From Takakia lepidozioides (Eukaryota > Streptophyta > Takakiopsida > Takakiales > Takakiaceae), in the NCBI GenBank assembly GCA_030704615.1, contig CM060731.1, positions 59,624,756-59,688,755 of the forward strand: a DNA stretch of 64,000 nt, written 5' to 3'. Position 1 is the first letter of the stretch. Every line of letters begins with the position of its first letter. Of the stretch, positions 1 to 11,780 are shown in pieces. The translations under genes and the position numbers were made by a program. The notes beneath the pieces are model-generated. The model had not been told where the DNA came from. It searched no databases and worked only from the letters and a program-made list of their open reading frames with translations.

Positions 1-1177
1 TCATCAAGATCATTTGACACGTCGCGGGCTCTCTACGTCCGTCAGATTTCTGACAGTCCTAATCAACGGTTGGAGCACTTGATCCATGTGGTGTATTCTT
101 AATCATTTGCATTGGCGCATTAACAGCGCCCTGACCACCGCCAGATCTGCTGGGAGTCTGTATCCACGGCGGGAACACTCCATCCTTGTGCTCGTTTACG
201 CACCTTTGTGAGTGTACCACGTACACCACACGTTAGGTAGAGACACATATAATCTGTCATTCTGCACTAATGCGTTTTTTTTTTTCTCTCTTGCTCTGTC
301 CTTCTCAGTCTGTCGTCCAATCTGTCCTCCTTAGTCCATCCTGTTTCGTGTACCTTTGCATCTTTTTTGTGTACCTTTGCATCAGCCAATATTCTCATGA
401 GTATTTGCCTTAAGCTTTAGGGTTTACCAAAACATCTGTTCATGTACAGACACAAGTTCATCGTGTAGTCACAATATGTTCAAGCACATTAGTGTTTGTT
501 TTAGGTTTTAGAGATTTCAAGGTTTGCTTCATTTCTTCGTTACATACCTTAGTCTCCCTGCATTTTTACAGTTATCTTTATTTAACTATCATCCATGCCT
601 CATCCACTTGGATGATTATTCATCCATTTTTTATTCATCCATAGTAACGTCGACATTAGTGTCAAGGTCTGACGGATTGTTGTTTAAATACAAGCTAAAG
701 TCTCATCACTTGACCTTCACTCTGTCCCACATCACATCAAATACCTGAAAGTACCTACTAGTGCATCTGAATATGATAACATGTCTTCTTCTTCACTTGG
801 TTTTTTTTTTTTTTTTTTTTTTTTTCCTGGGTCTTCATTAACATATTCACCTGATTTATTGAATGACTCTATATTAGGATATCCAGTAAAAGCTGTTATT
901 TTTTTTCTATCTATCTTTATTTGTCGAGACTAAAGAACGTCGACATTCATATCGACGTTCTATTCTTTACATCATTTCTTATTTTTCTTGGGCCTCATCG
1001 ACACATCCACATGACATATTCTCATTCTCTTAATATTTCTTCTTCGGTCGGAGTTTTCTTCCTTTCTATCTCTTAATTAGGATATTCAGCTACAATTCTT
1101 CTATTTTTCCTATTTATCTCTATCAGTAGAGACTAAGGAACGTTGACATTCATTTCGACGTTCTGTCTTTTCTCGCA
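1..1177. other. Non-coding flank of the DUF7869-type element
   Basis: I see no convincing gene here. The stretch is T-rich, with a 25-base poly-T run at 801-825. It also carries copies of a short motif, an imperfect palindrome around CGACATT..TCGACGTT, at 646-670, 935-961 and 1138-1164. The last copy ends just before the first ATG of the neighbouring transposase-like gene. This fits the 5' terminal or subterminal part of a transposon, but I did not find a terminal inverted repeat or target duplication. Confidence 0.4.
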
Positions 1178-2611
1178 ATGGATTCTTTATCATCTGGTCT
1201 CAAAATCTTTCTCTGTCACAAAACGTCGAGGGTTGTAGTTGCAACTGACAACTGCCTGAATGTGACTAGTGAAGGTCAGCGTCATGGGCGTCAATTGACC
1301 TCATCAACAATTAGTGGGATAATCACTACATTTGAGAATGGCTATGGGACGATGCAATTGTCATATCCTCATATGGATGCAGACACACTAACTGAGGCTC
1401 TTGGGACACCTGTCATGTGGGATTTGTGTGACATCTCTTTGGACTATCCTTCCTCTCGTCCAGAATGTCATTTCTCGTCCGAAAATGGAGATGGATCAGA
1501 AGAATCCGTGGATGGAGAAAATCCTCAGAGCCCTCTGGGAAGAAGTAATTGGAGAAATCGTATGTGTAATATCCTCTTAACGGAAGAAGGCAGTGACATC
1601 TATGAGGGAAGAATACATGCATGCATTCCGGACGAGGTGGTACTTTGTGACAAACTCGGGGAGGACTATGTTGGTGTTATCATTACCAGGGTGCTAGTGG
1701 GAGGATGTGGATCTCTCATGTCCATTGTCAAGTGGCCTTTGATTAAAACAAAATTCTTGCAAAATGGAAGGTTGCTTTCGGAAGATCTACAAAATTTCTA
1801 CAGCTCCGAGATGGCTAGTGAGCCGGAGGATGGTGAGTGTGGTATAAAGAAGGCTCCTTACAGACATTTTCGTAGATCCAAAAGAGGTGTTGTTTTGATG
1901 AGTCTAGGAAATCAAAAAGGTTACTCTCGAAAAAGTGTGTGAGAGAGGTCAGTAGCAAACCATGTTGTCAGCTTCGATATTGTCAATTCTTTGACTGGAA
2001 GAAGACACTTGCTCTTCGCACCACATTTTGGGGATCTACCTTCGACAATAGCCGAGAGCTGGGATTTGACATTCCACGGAGACTACACAGACTCGAGGGG
2101 TCAACTCGTCGAGCATACATTACTATTGAGGGAGTGGATATTTGCGAGAAGGCGTGGTGGACAATTCATGGAATTGGCAGGTCAACTTATATGGAGTACA
2201 AAAGACTCAACAAAGAAGGAGTTGTCTCTTCTGTGCATGGAAATTGTGGAATGAAGCGGCCCCGCCCAGAAACTGTTCAGGCTGAGAGGAACATATTGTC
2301 TATCATTAACGGGAACAGTGATTTCATGCCACATAAGACGAGATGTATTGGTGGGGGACGCCAAGATACACTTCGTGTACTACCTCCAGAGATTAATTGG
2401 AAACGAGTTCGAGATGAGTCCAACGAGGTGAGTATTCTTTCTCATCTACTTCTTCTTTTGGACCTCTCTATTAAGACAATGTGAATAAGATGTGATTTGG
2501 TTGAGCAAATAATTTTTTTACATCGATCGATCAATAGTCTTTATTTATCTATTACCTGTATCAGGCTGATGAGATTACTACAGCAGACCTCGACATTAGT
2601 GTCAACGTTCT
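646..2611. repeat. Dispersed ~25-bp imperfect palindromic motif, four copies
   Basis: Four related copies lie at 646-670, 935-961, 1138-1164 and 2587-2611, with a fifth diverged copy at 14690-14715. The shared core is (A/C)CGTCGACATT followed by (AG/CA)T(G/A)TC(G/A)ACGTTCT. Copies two and three also share the preceding sequence (TATTTATCT..TATC..AGACTAA.GAACGT). Function is unknown. Subterminal transposase-binding repeats are one possibility. Confidence 0.5.
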
Positions 2612-4539
2612 AATATATTCTTGGGCGCACATAACAGACCAATCATGTTTTGGGCTTAGGGTCTATTTCCACTTCAGCAGTGAGTCGAATTAGAAAGAAG
2701 ATTTTCTCCAACGTCGAAGTCAGAAAAAGTGGAGGGACATTTGCAAAATGTACAGAGTGTGAGATGCTAAAAGACCTCATTAAGAAGTCTGTGAAAAGAA
2801 GTGCAAACCAAATGTGTCATAAGAAAGCTCTTGACAAACATTTGAAGCATCAAGAGTCTTGCTGGAGACTCCACCATAGCTGAAGGAATGAATCAATTAT
2901 GATGCCAACAGAATTCTTATGCATCATTCATGATAAGATGGATCATCGAAAGACTGCTCTTCCACGTTTGCAAACAACGAACAAAAATGATTTCAGGCTT
3001 GGGGCAACTTCCAGTGTCTATGGCGGGTATCGTTACTCATGGTCACGGAGATGGCGCGTACGCTCAATATTGGATGGATTTTTGGCCAGCAGATCCCACT
3101 TTGTTATAGGATCTTTGGCTAGAATTTTGCGACAATTGGAGAAACCAACATATCGTGAATCAATGGCTCTTTTTACAACCCCGTGCAAACTGATTTCTTT
3201 GAAGTCATAATGAGAGGAAAATCCAGGTGTTTGGATGTTTTAAAGTCTTGTTCTGAAAATGATAAAAAATGAGCGCTTCCATTACCACGAAGATTGTATC
3301 TACAAATAGACAATTGTGTCAAAGACAACAAGAACAGGTGGATGTTGGCGTTCTTATCACTGCTTACTGCAAGAGGGATGTTCGAAGAAATTCAACTTGG
3401 TTTCCTCATGGTTGGTCATACGCATGAGGACATTGATGCTTATTTTAGTTACCTTTCGAAGAAATTGAAAGAGAACAACACCTATGTTCTTTCCGATCTC
3501 ATGAAAAATTTCATGGTATCTCAAGACCTACAGTTCATTCCGCAAATAATTCAAGAAGTACCAGACTTCAAGGATTTTTGTCGACGGCTTTATTTTGGAG
3601 GGGAAGAAGGCTTTGGTTGGAGCTACGGAAATGCACATTTTTCGGTTTTTTGTTGATTCGGATGGCTGGCCTCTAATGCAATACAAAAAATCTGCAACAG
3701 ATTCCAATTGGCTTCCAAAAAATGGCAATATCAAAATGTGAAAAGCAAAAAACGATGGTTCTCCAATGCTTCCAATTGGACAGCCGAAACCGCTCCGTAA
3801 GAGACCTATTTGGGGAGATGGTGAGAAAGCATCGGAGAAACAATCTTGCATCAAGTCCGGTATTAAAAAGTATATGGATTTTTGGAAAAAAAAGACACTC
3901 TTGGATGATCAATATGGAAATATCATAAAACAATATGATCAATATTGGGCGGATATTCTTGAAGAACTTGACCTTCCGTTGGAGGAGCCAAATGACAAAC
4001 TTATCGAAGGATTTTGGTCAGTAACAAAATGGGTCGAGCACCACAGGAGATCAGACGGTGTTCATAGACAGTCTCAAGACGCATTGTCCGATAATGAAGA
4101 TATTGTGGAACCGTATTATGGGCCGAGATGTGACCATCCGAAAATACCGTTGAATCCATTCAAGGATATTGAGAAGGGATTCTTTGTCATTGTTCGTCCA
4201 AATGATACGGAGACTTTTCATGTTTGGATGGGAATGGTAATATTGGATGTTGTACGAGATAGAGAAGATCGCAATTACAAAAAGCTTCTTGTGGAGTGAT
4301 GGAGACCGAAGAAAGCGGGCAATCCTACAGATGCAGATAAATACAAAGATTGTTGGTCCAAAAATTGGGAGTTCAACCCAATGGATCCCGCTCAATGGAT
4401 TCATGTTGACAATGTAGTGTGGACAATGTCACCGAGAAAAAATACGACAAAAGCAAGCACAAAAAAGATAACTGCTCGAGAGGCGGACAATACTAGAGCA
4501 AATTTGGAATCAGCAAATCGTCAAGATAATGAAAACTAA
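1178..4539 (+). pseudogene. DUF7869-type transposase-like gene, broken
   Basis: This is a fragmented multi-exon coding region. In order it holds: an N-terminal part (1178-1940); a block with CCQLRYCQFF, an ICEKAWW..HGIGRS motif and MKRPRPETVQAE (1939-2435, ending at a GT donor); a Cys block CTECEMLKDLIKKS (2740-2800) followed by a CIIHDKMDHRKTALPR motif; then QIDNCVKDNKNRW and FLMVGHTHEDIDAYFS (3294-3656), and a C-terminal part ending at a TAA at 4537-4539. This order matches what I remember of the DUF7869 family, a repetitive family of animals and non-seed plants thought to be transposase-related. Breaks seen: in-frame TGA after LHHS (2881) and at 4297-4299, and two compensating frame changes near 2995-3110. 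It is not a working gene as read. Confidence 0.65.
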
Positions 4540-6769
4540 AATGGTATGAATGCAGACAACTCTTCAACTTTCTTGTTTTCTTGTAATGTTTTAAATCTCA
4601 ATAACTTTGAATGATGGATAAAAAATAATTGTTCTACTCAATTATAATGTTGTTCATTCTTCTAGCCAAATTTGGATCACTTTCAATAAATTTTGTATGA
4701 ATAAATTTTGTTAGAGTGGTTGGGATTTAAAAAAAAACCTTTTGCTTAGTAATACTTGCAAGTTTTCATATAACCTCCTAAACACTTTTCCACTTTTTTT
4801 TTTTGGATTGGTTTGGATTTTTTAATGACGTTTTTATAGGTCCTAAATTTTACGTTTCTTCAGACAAGCTCCCTCAGCTCCTAGTCCGCTGCTATTTTCA
4901 TCACTAAGCTGCTAACCATAATTTATTTTTTAGGGTCCCGCTATATGATTAGTTATTCTTTATTATATTTCTTTATTTTATGTCGGCTCGGCTATTCTTG
5001 CTTTGACTACCACCCGACCGCCGCTCCTCCCCGCCGCCATAGCCCGCCCTCTCACTCTTCTGCGCGGCAAGGAGGCCTGCTCCACAGATGGAGTAGCTTG
5101 CACCCTCATTCTCTGTATTCAACAGAAGGCCACGATTCGAATGATACCCCTAGAGCGACATTTCTTCACCATCGTCCTATTCAGGCACCCACCGAGTCTC
5201 ACGATGTTCCCTGGGAGATCGAGGCTTCCAAGGCTTCTGTGCCATATGATGATTGCAAGCCGCCACGGCCTCGCACCACTGCCCTGGCCACTCCCTACTA
5301 GAGGCGCGACATTGACTTACCAAAGAGGTTATCTACGCCGCTACACACAATCACTCGATCCGAGCTCTGGCAGATGAAGCTGCTTAGCGCACAATGCAAC
5401 GACAGTGTTCCCCCGCCACTTTGCAAGCTCCTCCACGACCATCACCAGCACGATAGACAGCCTAGGGTCACTTTCGTTGAGAAAGGGAAAGAAATTCTTT
5501 TTTCGACCCCCAGCTCTCGTACCAGCCCTCTCTTTGAGGTTGGAGCACGGATCGAATGGAAATGACAACTGATGCATTTGTTACCAGCAGCCAGCGACGA
5601 GACAGGCAGTCACTGGATGGCTCCAGCGACAACAGTTCAAGGACCCCCAGTCCACCTCGACCTAAGCTACGGCCCCTCCCTTATGTGCCAACATCAGACT
5701 ATCACTTGTTCCCTTCAAGGTCAAGGAAACTGTATTAGGTGCCATACTTCCACTTTCTCTATTTGTCTGAGCACAAGCACAAAAGGTACTTTATCCCCCA
5801 CCACACCCCCCCTTCTGTTTCGCCCCACGTTCCCAGGCACTCTTCATCCCCACACTTACCCCATCCCATCTTGCTCATTTCCACTTCCACACTACTCAAT
5901 CATCTACCTTCATAAGAGAATCCAAATCATCCATATCACAGATATAAGATTCTTGCAATGCATGGTCAATTATCCGTTTGTCAAATTCCAAACTTTATTT
6001 ACTTTAAGGAGCTGCTGTGATTTCCGCTTTCATCTGTCTCTCTTCCACTGTCACACCCACCCCCCAACAGCTTGCTCTATGTACCATACCCCTACTTTCA
6101 AAGTGCATAGCTCTCCCTGCTCTGGGCTCTTGTCCCACACCCCCACTATCACCTGCTACCATACCCCTCAACACTTGAATTATCCTCTATATACAATCGC
6201 TACTATGTTGTCGTGTACTACCAGGTCACACTCGGATCCCCCTTCTCCCCTTTGCAGTCCCAATGTTTCCTAATGTAGTGGGCACTGGCAGGCTATCTCA
6301 TACGCGCTGCACAGCTTCAGATTCTGTCAACCTTCTCAAACCGACATCCCAACGACCCCCCCACACCAGGGCCACCACAATCTACACTGCTCTCACCCCA
6401 CTGGCCGCTGCGGGAGACCCTGCGGGCAGTTACCAACCTCCCTATTTTTCCTCAAGCGATTGGACCAACAGTGCAGGCTCTGGAACGCTGGCTCGGCCCT
6501 ATGCCCCGTCGGACCCACCAGGTGCCTCCTTTCCTTTCTTGGTCTATACGTGCGCACAAGTACACCAGGTACCTCTCTTTCTCATCACAACCTGTTTCTA
6601 ATATCTCGCAAATGGCATAAAACTTGCTTCTCCCAGCCGCTGGCCTGCAAGGACGTGCCCACCTCACTTGCAAGCCACCCCCACATCCCACACATTAGCT
6701 ACAAGGGCGTCCAACTAATTCTCCTTATCAGACAATTCAATACAAACAAAAGAAGATATAATGGCTTAC
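4540..6769. other. C/T-rich region without a recognisable gene
   Basis: AT-rich sequence to about 4990 gives way to a strongly strand-asymmetric stretch, rich in C and T on the plus strand (about 5000-6700). Its plus-strand reading frames are rich in Pro, Ser, Thr and His, as expected from composition alone. One frame (5290-5565) contains a less biased peptide with EKGKEILFSTPSSRTSPLFE, which I do not recognise. A similar C-rich stretch occurs at 10830-11700. This may be a decayed element or 5' regulatory sequence. I see no supported gene. Confidence 0.4.
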
Positions 6770-7566
6770 CTCTCTTACTGCGGGCTGAGTACTGGTAAAT
6801 TTGTTGTGCAAATGAAGAAGACGAGCTCGAACGTTTTCATCAACAACCCTGCTGAAAATTGTGTGGGGTTGTGCTCTCAAATGCCGATCTCCTTTGGACA
6901 TTGTTGCAACATTCTTGATTAAGACCATAACACATTGGCCAGCATTGTATGCTTCCACGATTTGATCATATTCTGTTTTGAAATTCCTCCCCACAACAAG
7001 AACATCCAGGTCAAAATCTCTCTCTCCATCTACAATCATTAGTTGTTTTTCACCCTTCGTATCTTGTCCTCCCCCCCTTACTGCAGTAACAATGACAGCA
7101 AGGGTGGCACAGGCCCAACTCTGAAGAGAGGCTCAGAACTCTCTTATGGAATCCGTGTGGAAATACATGGGAACCAACTCAGGTTCAAAGCAGGAATGGA
7201 AGACACGGTTGTGGTTGACTCAACTGTTATGACCACATACATATCGTCTTTTTCAAAACCTCTTTTGGATTTTGAGTCCATCCCGAAATTTTCCACCCTC
7301 ACATACATTCCCTTTTGCAAAGACTGCTCGTGCATTTCTATAAAGGGCGACTTCACTCTCAAAGTGACTGTGGTCAAGGCTGTCTTATCTAGCAAATCAC
7401 AGTGCAAGTAAGCATAACCTAGATCTTCTATGGTCTTGTTGGCAATCCGATCAAAGGTGCCATATCTGTTCAGCACCTTCGCCTCAAATGCAACATCTCG
7501 GATTCCATAATTCAAGTCATCCACTGTAACTACCATCCTGCCTTCCTTCGGTGTTACATCAGACAT
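6770..7566 (-). CDS. RPA-like OB-fold single-strand-binding protein, partial
   Basis: Two exons with matching phase can be placed. Exon 1 runs from 7566 down to 7167 (ATG at 7564-7566, donor GTATTT); exon 2 runs from 7080 down to 6770 (acceptor CTGCAG, donor GTAAGC). Exon 1 carries an OB-fold pattern: a strand series ending LRVKSPFIEMHEQSLQKGMY, then VRVENFGM and MYVVITVES, like the DNA-binding folds of RPA1. Exon 2 holds a second block with LDVLVVGRNF. An upstream piece (about 7640-7716, QRHFLEVIQRQ) may be an additional 5' exon before an intron. RPA-like genes are passengers of plant Helitrons, but no Rep/helicase is visible here. It is partial at the 3' end. Function would be ssDNA binding if expressed. 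Confidence 0.5.
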
Positions 7567-7716
7567 TGTAAAAGCAACTGCTACCACAACACGGACTAGA
7601 GGGTGAATGATGCAAAGAGAAAGAGGGAGTGGGAGCAAGCTTACACTCACAAATGTAGCTATGGAATCCGTTTTGGATTGCCTCTGGATGACCTCAAGAA
7701 AATGCCTTTGGAACAA

Positions 7717-7879
7717 TGAGACCGTCCCATGTGCGCCTTAACTGCGCCACTCCATAGGTTACTTAGTGCGCCGCCTACTTTACGAGCAGGTCATGGAGAA
7801 AGACGACAAGATGTTGCAGAAGGCGAGAGCAAAAACGAAGAAGATGAGCTCGAAAATGAATGCAAAACCCTAAACAATC
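7717..7879. other. Short unassigned spacer
   Basis: No gene, RNA or repeat recognised between the RPA-like gene and the SINE cluster. Confidence 0.4.
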
Positions 7880-8012
7880 CTAAAGAATCTTAGGACAATA
7901 GGGAAATTGTGGTTTGTACCAAAAAGTAGGGTGTGGCAGTTTTGAACCCACAACCTCTTAGAATAGAAAGTCTTAAGAGCACTCATGATAACCACTAGAG
8001 CAATCATGGCAT
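7880..8012 (-). repeat. tRNA-derived SINE head
   Basis: Read on the minus strand, the segment has an A-box-like sequence (GCTCTAGTGGTTATCATGAG) and, about 40 bases on, a B-box-like sequence (GGTTGTGGGTTCAAAACTGC). This is the internal RNA polymerase III promoter layout of tRNA genes. It cannot fold as a proper tRNA because the acceptor stem is not paired and the anticodon arm is poor, so a tRNA-derived SINE is the best reading. Confidence 0.55.
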
Positions 8013-8039
8013 AGTGTGCTACTCTTGGTTAGATTATGG

Positions 8040-8350
8040 TTTTTTTTTTTTTTTTTTTTTTTTTTCAAGTCCTAAACTTGCTTACACGTGTCCTTTCATC
8101 CCAAAAAAATGAAAAACTGTCATTTTCAGTTCATTTTTTGGAATTTTGGCCACCCTTTTTTTTACATCCTCCTCCGCGGCCACCCTATCATCCCCCTCAC
8201 ATGCCACCTTCTTCATTTGTTGTGAATTTCTTCATCCAACTTCATGACCTCTTGAAAAATATATGTCCTTCGTGGCATAAAAAGTTGAACCCAATACCTT
8301 CCAAGAATCAAGCAACCTTCTTACTGCTAAGCTACACCTGCTATCTTAAG
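8040..8350 (-). repeat. tRNA-derived SINE with poly(A) tail
   Basis: On the minus strand the element starts near 8345 with an A-box-like GTGTAGCTTAGCAGTAAG and a B-box-like GGTATTGGGTTCAACTTT. A body of about 230 bases follows, and it ends in a run of about 26 A residues (plus-strand T, 8040-8065). Head, body and tail in this order are typical of a SINE. The sequence ACACGTGT lies near its 3' end and recurs in the neighbouring copies. Confidence 0.6.
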
Positions 8351-8745
8351 GAGATTCCTGACTATAATGTATATATCTAGTTATATAAATACTACCACAT
8401 CAAAAGTCAATGCCCTATGCTATAATTACCCATTAGTAATCTTCTGACACGTGTCCACTTTCATTTGTTCTCAATGTCAAAAAGCTTACATTGAATGAAC
8501 CTTTCCATCCAAGTTCATGGCCTCTTCAAAATTATATATTCTACGTGGCATATAAAGTTTGAACCGAGCACCTGCTGGCAAGTATTCCATCCTTGATACA
8601 TTGACATTATGCCAAACTACAGTGTATATAGATAGATATAGATGCTCATATATTAAAAGTGTATGCTCTACGCTGTAATTACCTGTCATTATCTTTTCAC
8701 ACGTGTCTTTTGTCATCTGCTCTCAATGTCGAAAAGCTTATAAAT
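8351..8745 (-). repeat. Two further tandem SINE-like units
   Basis: This segment repeats the plan of the adjacent SINE. The minus strand shows a B-box-like GGTGCTCGGTTCAAACTTTA (about 8557-8580). The phrase TTCATGGCCTCTTCAAAAT.TATAT..CTACGTGGCATA parallels TTCATGACCTCTTGAAAAATATAT in the unit at 8240. The string GACACGTGTC..TTTCAT..GTTCTCAATGTC.AAAAGCTTA occurs twice (about 8445-8490 and 8697-8740). So the unit is arranged head-to-tail with a period of roughly 250 bases. Confidence 0.55.
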
Positions 8746-9369
8746 GATTCAAATGGAATATATATTAATCTTCCTTAAAGTTAATAATATAAGTAATAAT
8801 AACTAGTGAAGGGGGATCCAACCGCTCACCACCTAGTGAAGGTATATCTGGAGGCTTATCCATTCAGCCTACCTCCATTACTCGCATCCTATACCCGCTC
8901 ATAAGGAGTCCCCACAATGCCTCTATCCCAAGTAAATTGGGACAGAGCCAAAAAAGCCAAGTTGAGTCGGTCGTAGACTATACTGAGCCTGGGAGGGAAA
9001 TAGGGTTGGAGCCCTATGGAGATGAGGGAGAACAGAACGGCGTGCAGAGAGACCGGGGCAAAGCTGGGGGTTGAGAGGGCGAGACGGGGCAGTCAGGAGG
9101 TAGAGTAGCATGCAGAGAAGAGAATTTAGCGATGGAAGTGGAGCCTGGTAGCTGAACAGGATCGCTGTCAAATTCAGGGGAGGCTGAAGAGGGGATTCCC
9201 GTGTCCCTCCCATGAAGGTGGAATTATGTCCGCCCAAAGACAGGTGAGTCACTGGAGCATGTGCAAATCAGCCCATTGTGGCCCCAGGTAGCCCTGAAAG
9301 TAGCGATGAGTGCTGGCAGACGCTCTAGTTTCTTGGTCGCCACTGCACACAGAGAGGCCAAACTTTTTT
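8746..9369. other. Unassigned sequence
   Basis: No gene or element recognised. The stretch is purine-rich on the plus strand from about 8980 to 9240 and lies between the SINE cluster and the LINE remnant. Confidence 0.35.
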
Positions 9370-10560
9370 AGTTGCAATTGTCAAGTCAAAGAAAACCACC
9401 TACCCCGCCATCCGTAAGCTTCATTGACTGTTGCTAGCCACTCTAGGGGTTTGTGGTCAGACATAATATCTGTTGTAGAGGTGTTTTCTCTGTTGAGGGC
9501 CCAGGCACAACGACTCTTCCATATGTTCCAGAGGACAGACCATCTGAGGGCTTCAAAAACTGGACAGTCGGAGGCCTTAGTCTTCTGCCTCTGGTTGTAG
9601 TTGAGAAGGATTTCCAGGGATCCAAAGCTCAAGGTGTCTCAAGACCTGTAGAAGCCTTGAGCCAGAGGCCAGACTATTGAGGGCGCCAGACAATGGAGAA
9701 GACAGTGCTTTAGAGATTCAATGGTTTGATTGGCACAGCACTGGCAGAGGAGCGCCTCAGTGAAATTGAGAAATTGGCCCACCTTGAGCACTTTATTGGC
9801 CACTTGCCATAAGGAAGCATTGATCATAGCCGGCTTTGTTTTCTCCCAGACAAGGGACCATATACATTTCCAGTCTTCCTGGTTGAAGTTCTCGTGACTC
9901 CATCTATTTTTTCATTTAGAGATGAGAGGTCTGGCTCCCAGCATAGCTCTATAGCCCTTTTTGGCCAAGTAGGAAAATAGTGGGTGCAGTTCATCCTGAA
10001 AAGCCCATTTCCATTCAGATGGGTCCAACTGTAGTGAAGTAATGCTGGAGTTCCCGAAGAGGATAAAGTTCTCCTTTACTCAGCCAGGTGAGTGTGTTTG
10101 TCCCAATAGGTACTGAAGGGTTGAATGGCTTTATCGGGGATGACCACTGGCAAATTCTCACAAGGCTGGTATTGGAAGCTGGGAGTGATATAGGTTCATG
10201 GCTGGTGAGAGATAGATGTCCGGAAAGCTCATCTGCTTGGAAGAAAAACCCCTTGAGTGAGACCTGGCCAACTGCAGAGATATATAGAATTTGTAGTGCC
10301 TGTGAATTATTAATAACCCACTAATTGGCATGAACAGATCCTGGGCCAGCTTTTAGAATGAGTTTCATGGAAGGGTTTTATGGAAGGTGTTAGGCTCAAG
10401 TTTCCTCAAGAATGGCCTAAGGCTGTTCCAAGATTTCCAGATTGATGACCAGAGAGGGGAGCCTGGTGATTTATGTTTAAAGCCTTGAAGAAGCCAGCGG
10501 TTTGAGGCAGGCCATGTCACGGACATAGCCCAGAAGAACTTACCAGGAGTAAATACCAAA
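9370..10560 (-). mobile_element. Decayed 3' part of a LINE (non-LTR retrotransposon)
   Basis: Read on the minus strand the segment gives, with several stops and frame changes, the C-terminal part of a plant LINE polyprotein. A zf-RVT zinc-binding block is recognisable: NKVLKVGQFLNFTEALLCQC, then IESLKHCLLHCLAPSIVWPL (about 9660-9810). That is the usual C-x2-C..H-x4-C layout after the reverse transcriptase. Downstream come W-rich pieces such as FEALRWSVLWNIWKSR (9500-9560). The catalytic reverse-transcriptase domain is not visible, so this is a 5'-truncated, dead copy. Confidence 0.65.
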
Positions 10561-10662
10561 AGTTACCAAGCTACCATGCTATCGGAAGTTACCATGACTT
10601 ACCGTGATTTACCATGATCTACCATGATTTACCATTACTTACCAAGTTACCGGAAGTTTATC
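10556..10662. repeat. Short tandem repeat of TTACCATGA-like units
   Basis: About ten degenerate units of roughly 10 bases (TTACCATGAT, TTACCATGAC, TTACCAAGTT) follow each other directly between the LINE remnant and the inverted repeat at 10650-10735. It is a simple minisatellite. It may mark the junction of two elements. Confidence 0.6.
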
Positions 10663-10738
10663 AAATTACAAAGAGTAACTTGAGAAACTGCTCAGGAAGC
10701 TTCTTTTGGAGGAAACTTCTCCATCAAGATACCTCCTT
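10650..10738 (+). repeat. Inverted repeat arm, candidate MULE terminal repeat (left)
   Basis: This stretch is the inverted counterpart of 30705-30795. Both share ATCAAATTAC / CCAAATTACC, TAACTTG.GAAA, TGCTCAGGAAGCTTC and GGAGGAAACTTCTCCATCAA, about 80% alike over 85 bases by eye. The right arm sits directly after the MULE coding sequence, so the pair could be the terminal inverted repeats of that MULE. Two copies of another repeat in opposite orientation are also possible. No 9-bp target duplication was found. Confidence 0.5.
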
Positions 10739-11780
10739 CGCCCTCGCATCATACTCATTTTTCCCTGTTTATAAAAATCTATCTTGTTGCCACTCCGCGT
10801 TCACCCGCATCCATACCTCGTCAAGGTGTTTGGCCCAGCCTGCCTCTCCATCACCACACAAGACACCCCCCCATCACACAGCACGACTCATTAACACTCC
10901 GATTCAATCATCCCCCCAACGTCTCAATAGCTGTCATAATCCCTTCCCTGCCCCTTATTCACTACTCTATTCTCCAAGTCCATTGCTCTACTCCTCTCAT
11001 CTCCCAAATATTCATACACAACACACGCCCGCAAAAGAACAATTCTCCTAGTACCCGTGTGAATTCACAACACATCCTTAATTCCCAACTAGAGACACAA
11101 CGAGTAAATTCTCAACAAGCATCCTATCTCTTCCCAGGCACTTTTGTGCGGACCCTCTGCCTTCATGCTTCATTAATGCCCATCGCCAGTGGCACCCCCC
11201 ACTTCAGAGCCTTATCTGCCAAATCGAATGCTTCGATCTCAATCCATCACAGCGCCACCACACATGCGTTCTCTTCCTCCGCCGCCTGCCCCTGACAACA
11301 TACTCTCGCCAACCTCCAATATAACCGAAATCCTTAATGCCTCCCCGCCCAGCCACAACACAAGACCACTGCTTAGCAATTACACACGAACTGTCACAGT
11401 TATGGCTCCCCCCTGCCCGCGCTGCTCATTCAATATACCAAGCCGTCACCCCTCTACAACAACAATCTCTCCACAAAGCCCAGCCATCATATCTGGTACG
11501 CCCCCTCCCAACCCAACCCGTAACTGTTTCCTTCACCTCAGCCTCTGCCACCCACTCCTCCACCACCCTTACTACATTCACTTGTGCACCACCCACTTAG
11601 CTTCTTCTTCTACCATTCCACTATCTTTATACCACCCCCTACCTCGCTCCCTCTGTAATCCACGCACTCACCTTTGCCCTCTCCTCCTCTCAAACACAGG
11701 ATGGTCCTCCTCTACCTGTTCCAAGGAATTCCATGCTTTTGAGAGCACCCATCGATTTCATATTCCCTGTTTTTTCTTAG
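10739..11780. other. C-rich region upstream of the dUTPase-like exon
   Basis: Plus-strand sequence is very rich in C and poor in G, giving long proline/serine/histidine/threonine reading frames that I regard as compositional. It ends in a polypyrimidine tract and TAG (about 11765-11780) that could be the splice acceptor for the following dUTPase-like exon. The first part of that gene is therefore expected here, but I cannot identify it. Confidence 0.35.

Noticed and set aside
5003-6601. Long plus-strand frames rich in Pro/Ser/His
   Set aside because: The C/T-rich composition alone removes stop codons. No domain, no splice logic and no conserved motif seen.
7880-8012. A genuine tRNA gene
   Set aside because: Box A and box B are present, but the acceptor stem does not pair and the arms are poor. 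It is better read as a SINE head.
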